Source: Methanobacterium sp964452085 (lineage in GTDB: Archaea; Methanobacteriota; Methanobacteria; Methanobacteriales; Methanobacteriaceae). From it: DNA of 64,000 nucleotides. The translations under genes and the position numbers were made by a program. The DNA is taken from the NCBI GenBank assembly GCA_964452085.1, contig CAYVKL010000002.1, positions 248,001-312,000 on the forward strand, read 5' to 3'. The notes under the pieces were generated by a model, which saw only the letters and a program-made list of their open reading frames with translations, did no database searches and was not told the DNA's origin. Positions 63,483 to 64,000 of the stretch are shown here, one piece after another. Each line of letters starts with the position of its first letter. Position 1 is the first letter of the stretch.

Positions 63483-64000
63483 GGGGGTCCCTCCAAATTC
63501 TTTATTATTTCCAAATATTTTTAATATTATATTACTGTTTTATGGTATTTAAATGTTGCAGAAATATTTGAATATTGTTCACGTCAAGCAATTTTTAAAA
63601 ATAAAATGTGAACAATTTTTGATTTATTATAAAAATCTTAATATATAAACCTTGGGATGATACTGTTCAAAGAGCTATAATTAGGGTTGTTTTTTCGATT
63701 ATAACCTTTAAAATACTTTTTTTCAGAAGATAAATTTATTGTTTTTCATCTGCATGGTTTTCAAGAAGGAATTTTCGCAAAATGATTTAAATAAGACTTT
63801 AAAATTCAATTTTAGCAATTATTCTATTTATAAAAAGTATTATTCAGCATGCAATGAATTACAATTGAAAATACTACTTCATAATAATTTTTCATACTTA
63901 ATATGTCCAATAATCTGCATTTTTCATACTTAATCTTATAATAAAGTTTACTAATGATGTAAGCGCATATTATGTATTATTAGTTATATGGTTAGTAGGG
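63483..64000. other. Intergenic region upstream of nikR; no gene seen
   Basis: 518 AT-rich bases. It contains the dyad at 63574-63616 and a 16-base direct repeat (ATTTTTCATACTTAAT at 63887-63902 and 63919-63934, 32-base period). TTAATATATAAACC (about 63638) is a good TATA-like element for the plus strand. A 64-codon frame at 63739-63933 is not convincing. Confidence 0.5.
63574..63616. promoter_or_regulatory. Candidate nikR operator dyad
   Basis: ATTGTTCAC (63574-63582) and GTGAACAAT (63608-63616) are perfect 9-bp inverted half-sites, 25 bases apart (34 bases centre to centre, about three helical turns). Wide-spaced inverted half-sites are typical of NikR (E. coli GTATGA-N16-TCATAC), although both the sequence and spacing differ here. 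About 95 bases upstream of the nikR start. Confidence 0.45.

Noticed and set aside
63739..63933. 64-codon plus-strand frame near the window end
   Set aside because: No ribosome binding site, composition dominated by A/T-rich codons (Ile, Asn, Lys, Phe), and the frame runs through a 16-base direct repeat; most likely random.
63887..63934. 16-base direct repeat as an attachment site
   Set aside because: No integrase, tRNA or mobile gene nearby, and the copies are only 32 bases apart.

Overview
The window comes from a low-GC methanogenic archaeon of the order Methanobacteriales, most likely Methanobacterium or a close relative. The evidence is lineage-specific gene content: coenzyme M synthesis (comA), a geranylgeranylglyceryl phosphate synthase for ether lipids, TfuA (linked to methyl-coenzyme M reductase thioamidation), an aspartate-semialdehyde sulfurtransferase of the methanogenesis-marker-16 type, hydrogenase maturation genes (hypD, hycI, nikR), the proteasome ATPase PAN, TFE, archaeal ribosomal proteins, and a pseudomurein block with two Mur-type ligases, a MraY-like transferase and a CarB-like ATP-grasp enzyme. 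As far as I remember, the order PAN - MBF1 - DUF356 - wall genes - hycI - methyltransferase - nikR and the order alaS - L12 - L10 - L1 - L11 - Spt5 - SecE - FtsZ - pyruvate-kinase-C protein - comA match Methanothermobacter, which supports the placement.

Layout: 1-5.3 kb, two large PAS/GAF sensor histidine kinases (the first cut by the window edge). 5.5-7.9 kb, tsr3-rpl40e, GGGP synthase and a DUF169 protein. 8-11.2 kb (minus), a third Mur ligase, an anchored surface protein and a MobA/MocA-like nucleotidyltransferase. 11.6-16.3 kb (plus), hypD, a phosphoglycolate phosphatase/PmbA/radical-SAM run and a small acidic protein. 16.3-19.7 kb, an accessory-looking patch: anchored alpha/beta hydrolase, a heliorhodopsin, a divergent SOUL-type heme-binding-like protein with an expanded repeat and an apparent ATT start, and a zinc-ribbon membrane protein. 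19.7-29.5 kb (minus), the sulfurtransferase, alaS and the ribosomal/Spt5/SecE/FtsZ block. 29.9-38.4 kb (mostly plus), comA with an ABC-type ATPase, a HypB/UreG-like GTPase with an Fe-S protein, a CofE homologue, tfe behind a long structured leader, an HD protein, and tfuA followed by a LarE-like sulfurtransferase. 38.5-47.2 kb (minus), a hypothetical, CBS/Usp/amidohydrolase, carAB and rimI. 47.3-51.3 kb (plus), a UPF0146 protein, a calcium-type P-ATPase and cbiJ. 51.5-63.5 kb (mostly minus), PAN, MBF1 (plus), DUF356, two exported proteins (one with a POTRA-like pattern), the pseudomurein enzymes, hycI, a methyltransferase and nikR.

The most notable content is the heliorhodopsin in a strict-anaerobe lineage. 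It is paired head to head with a SOUL-family gene across an intergenic region that carries a perfect 8-bp dyad; no retinal biosynthesis gene is visible here. Other leads are the tfuA-larE adjacency (a possible sulfur route to the MCR thioglycine), the POTRA-like exported protein encoded directly behind a pseudomurein ligase, the ABC/GTPase/Fe-S group near comA, and several operator-like dyads upstream of secE, L1, ftsZ and nikR. No tRNA, rRNA, CRISPR array, insertion sequence or prophage was recognised. Many genes use TTG or GTG starts behind strong GGAGG/GGTGA-type ribosome binding sites.
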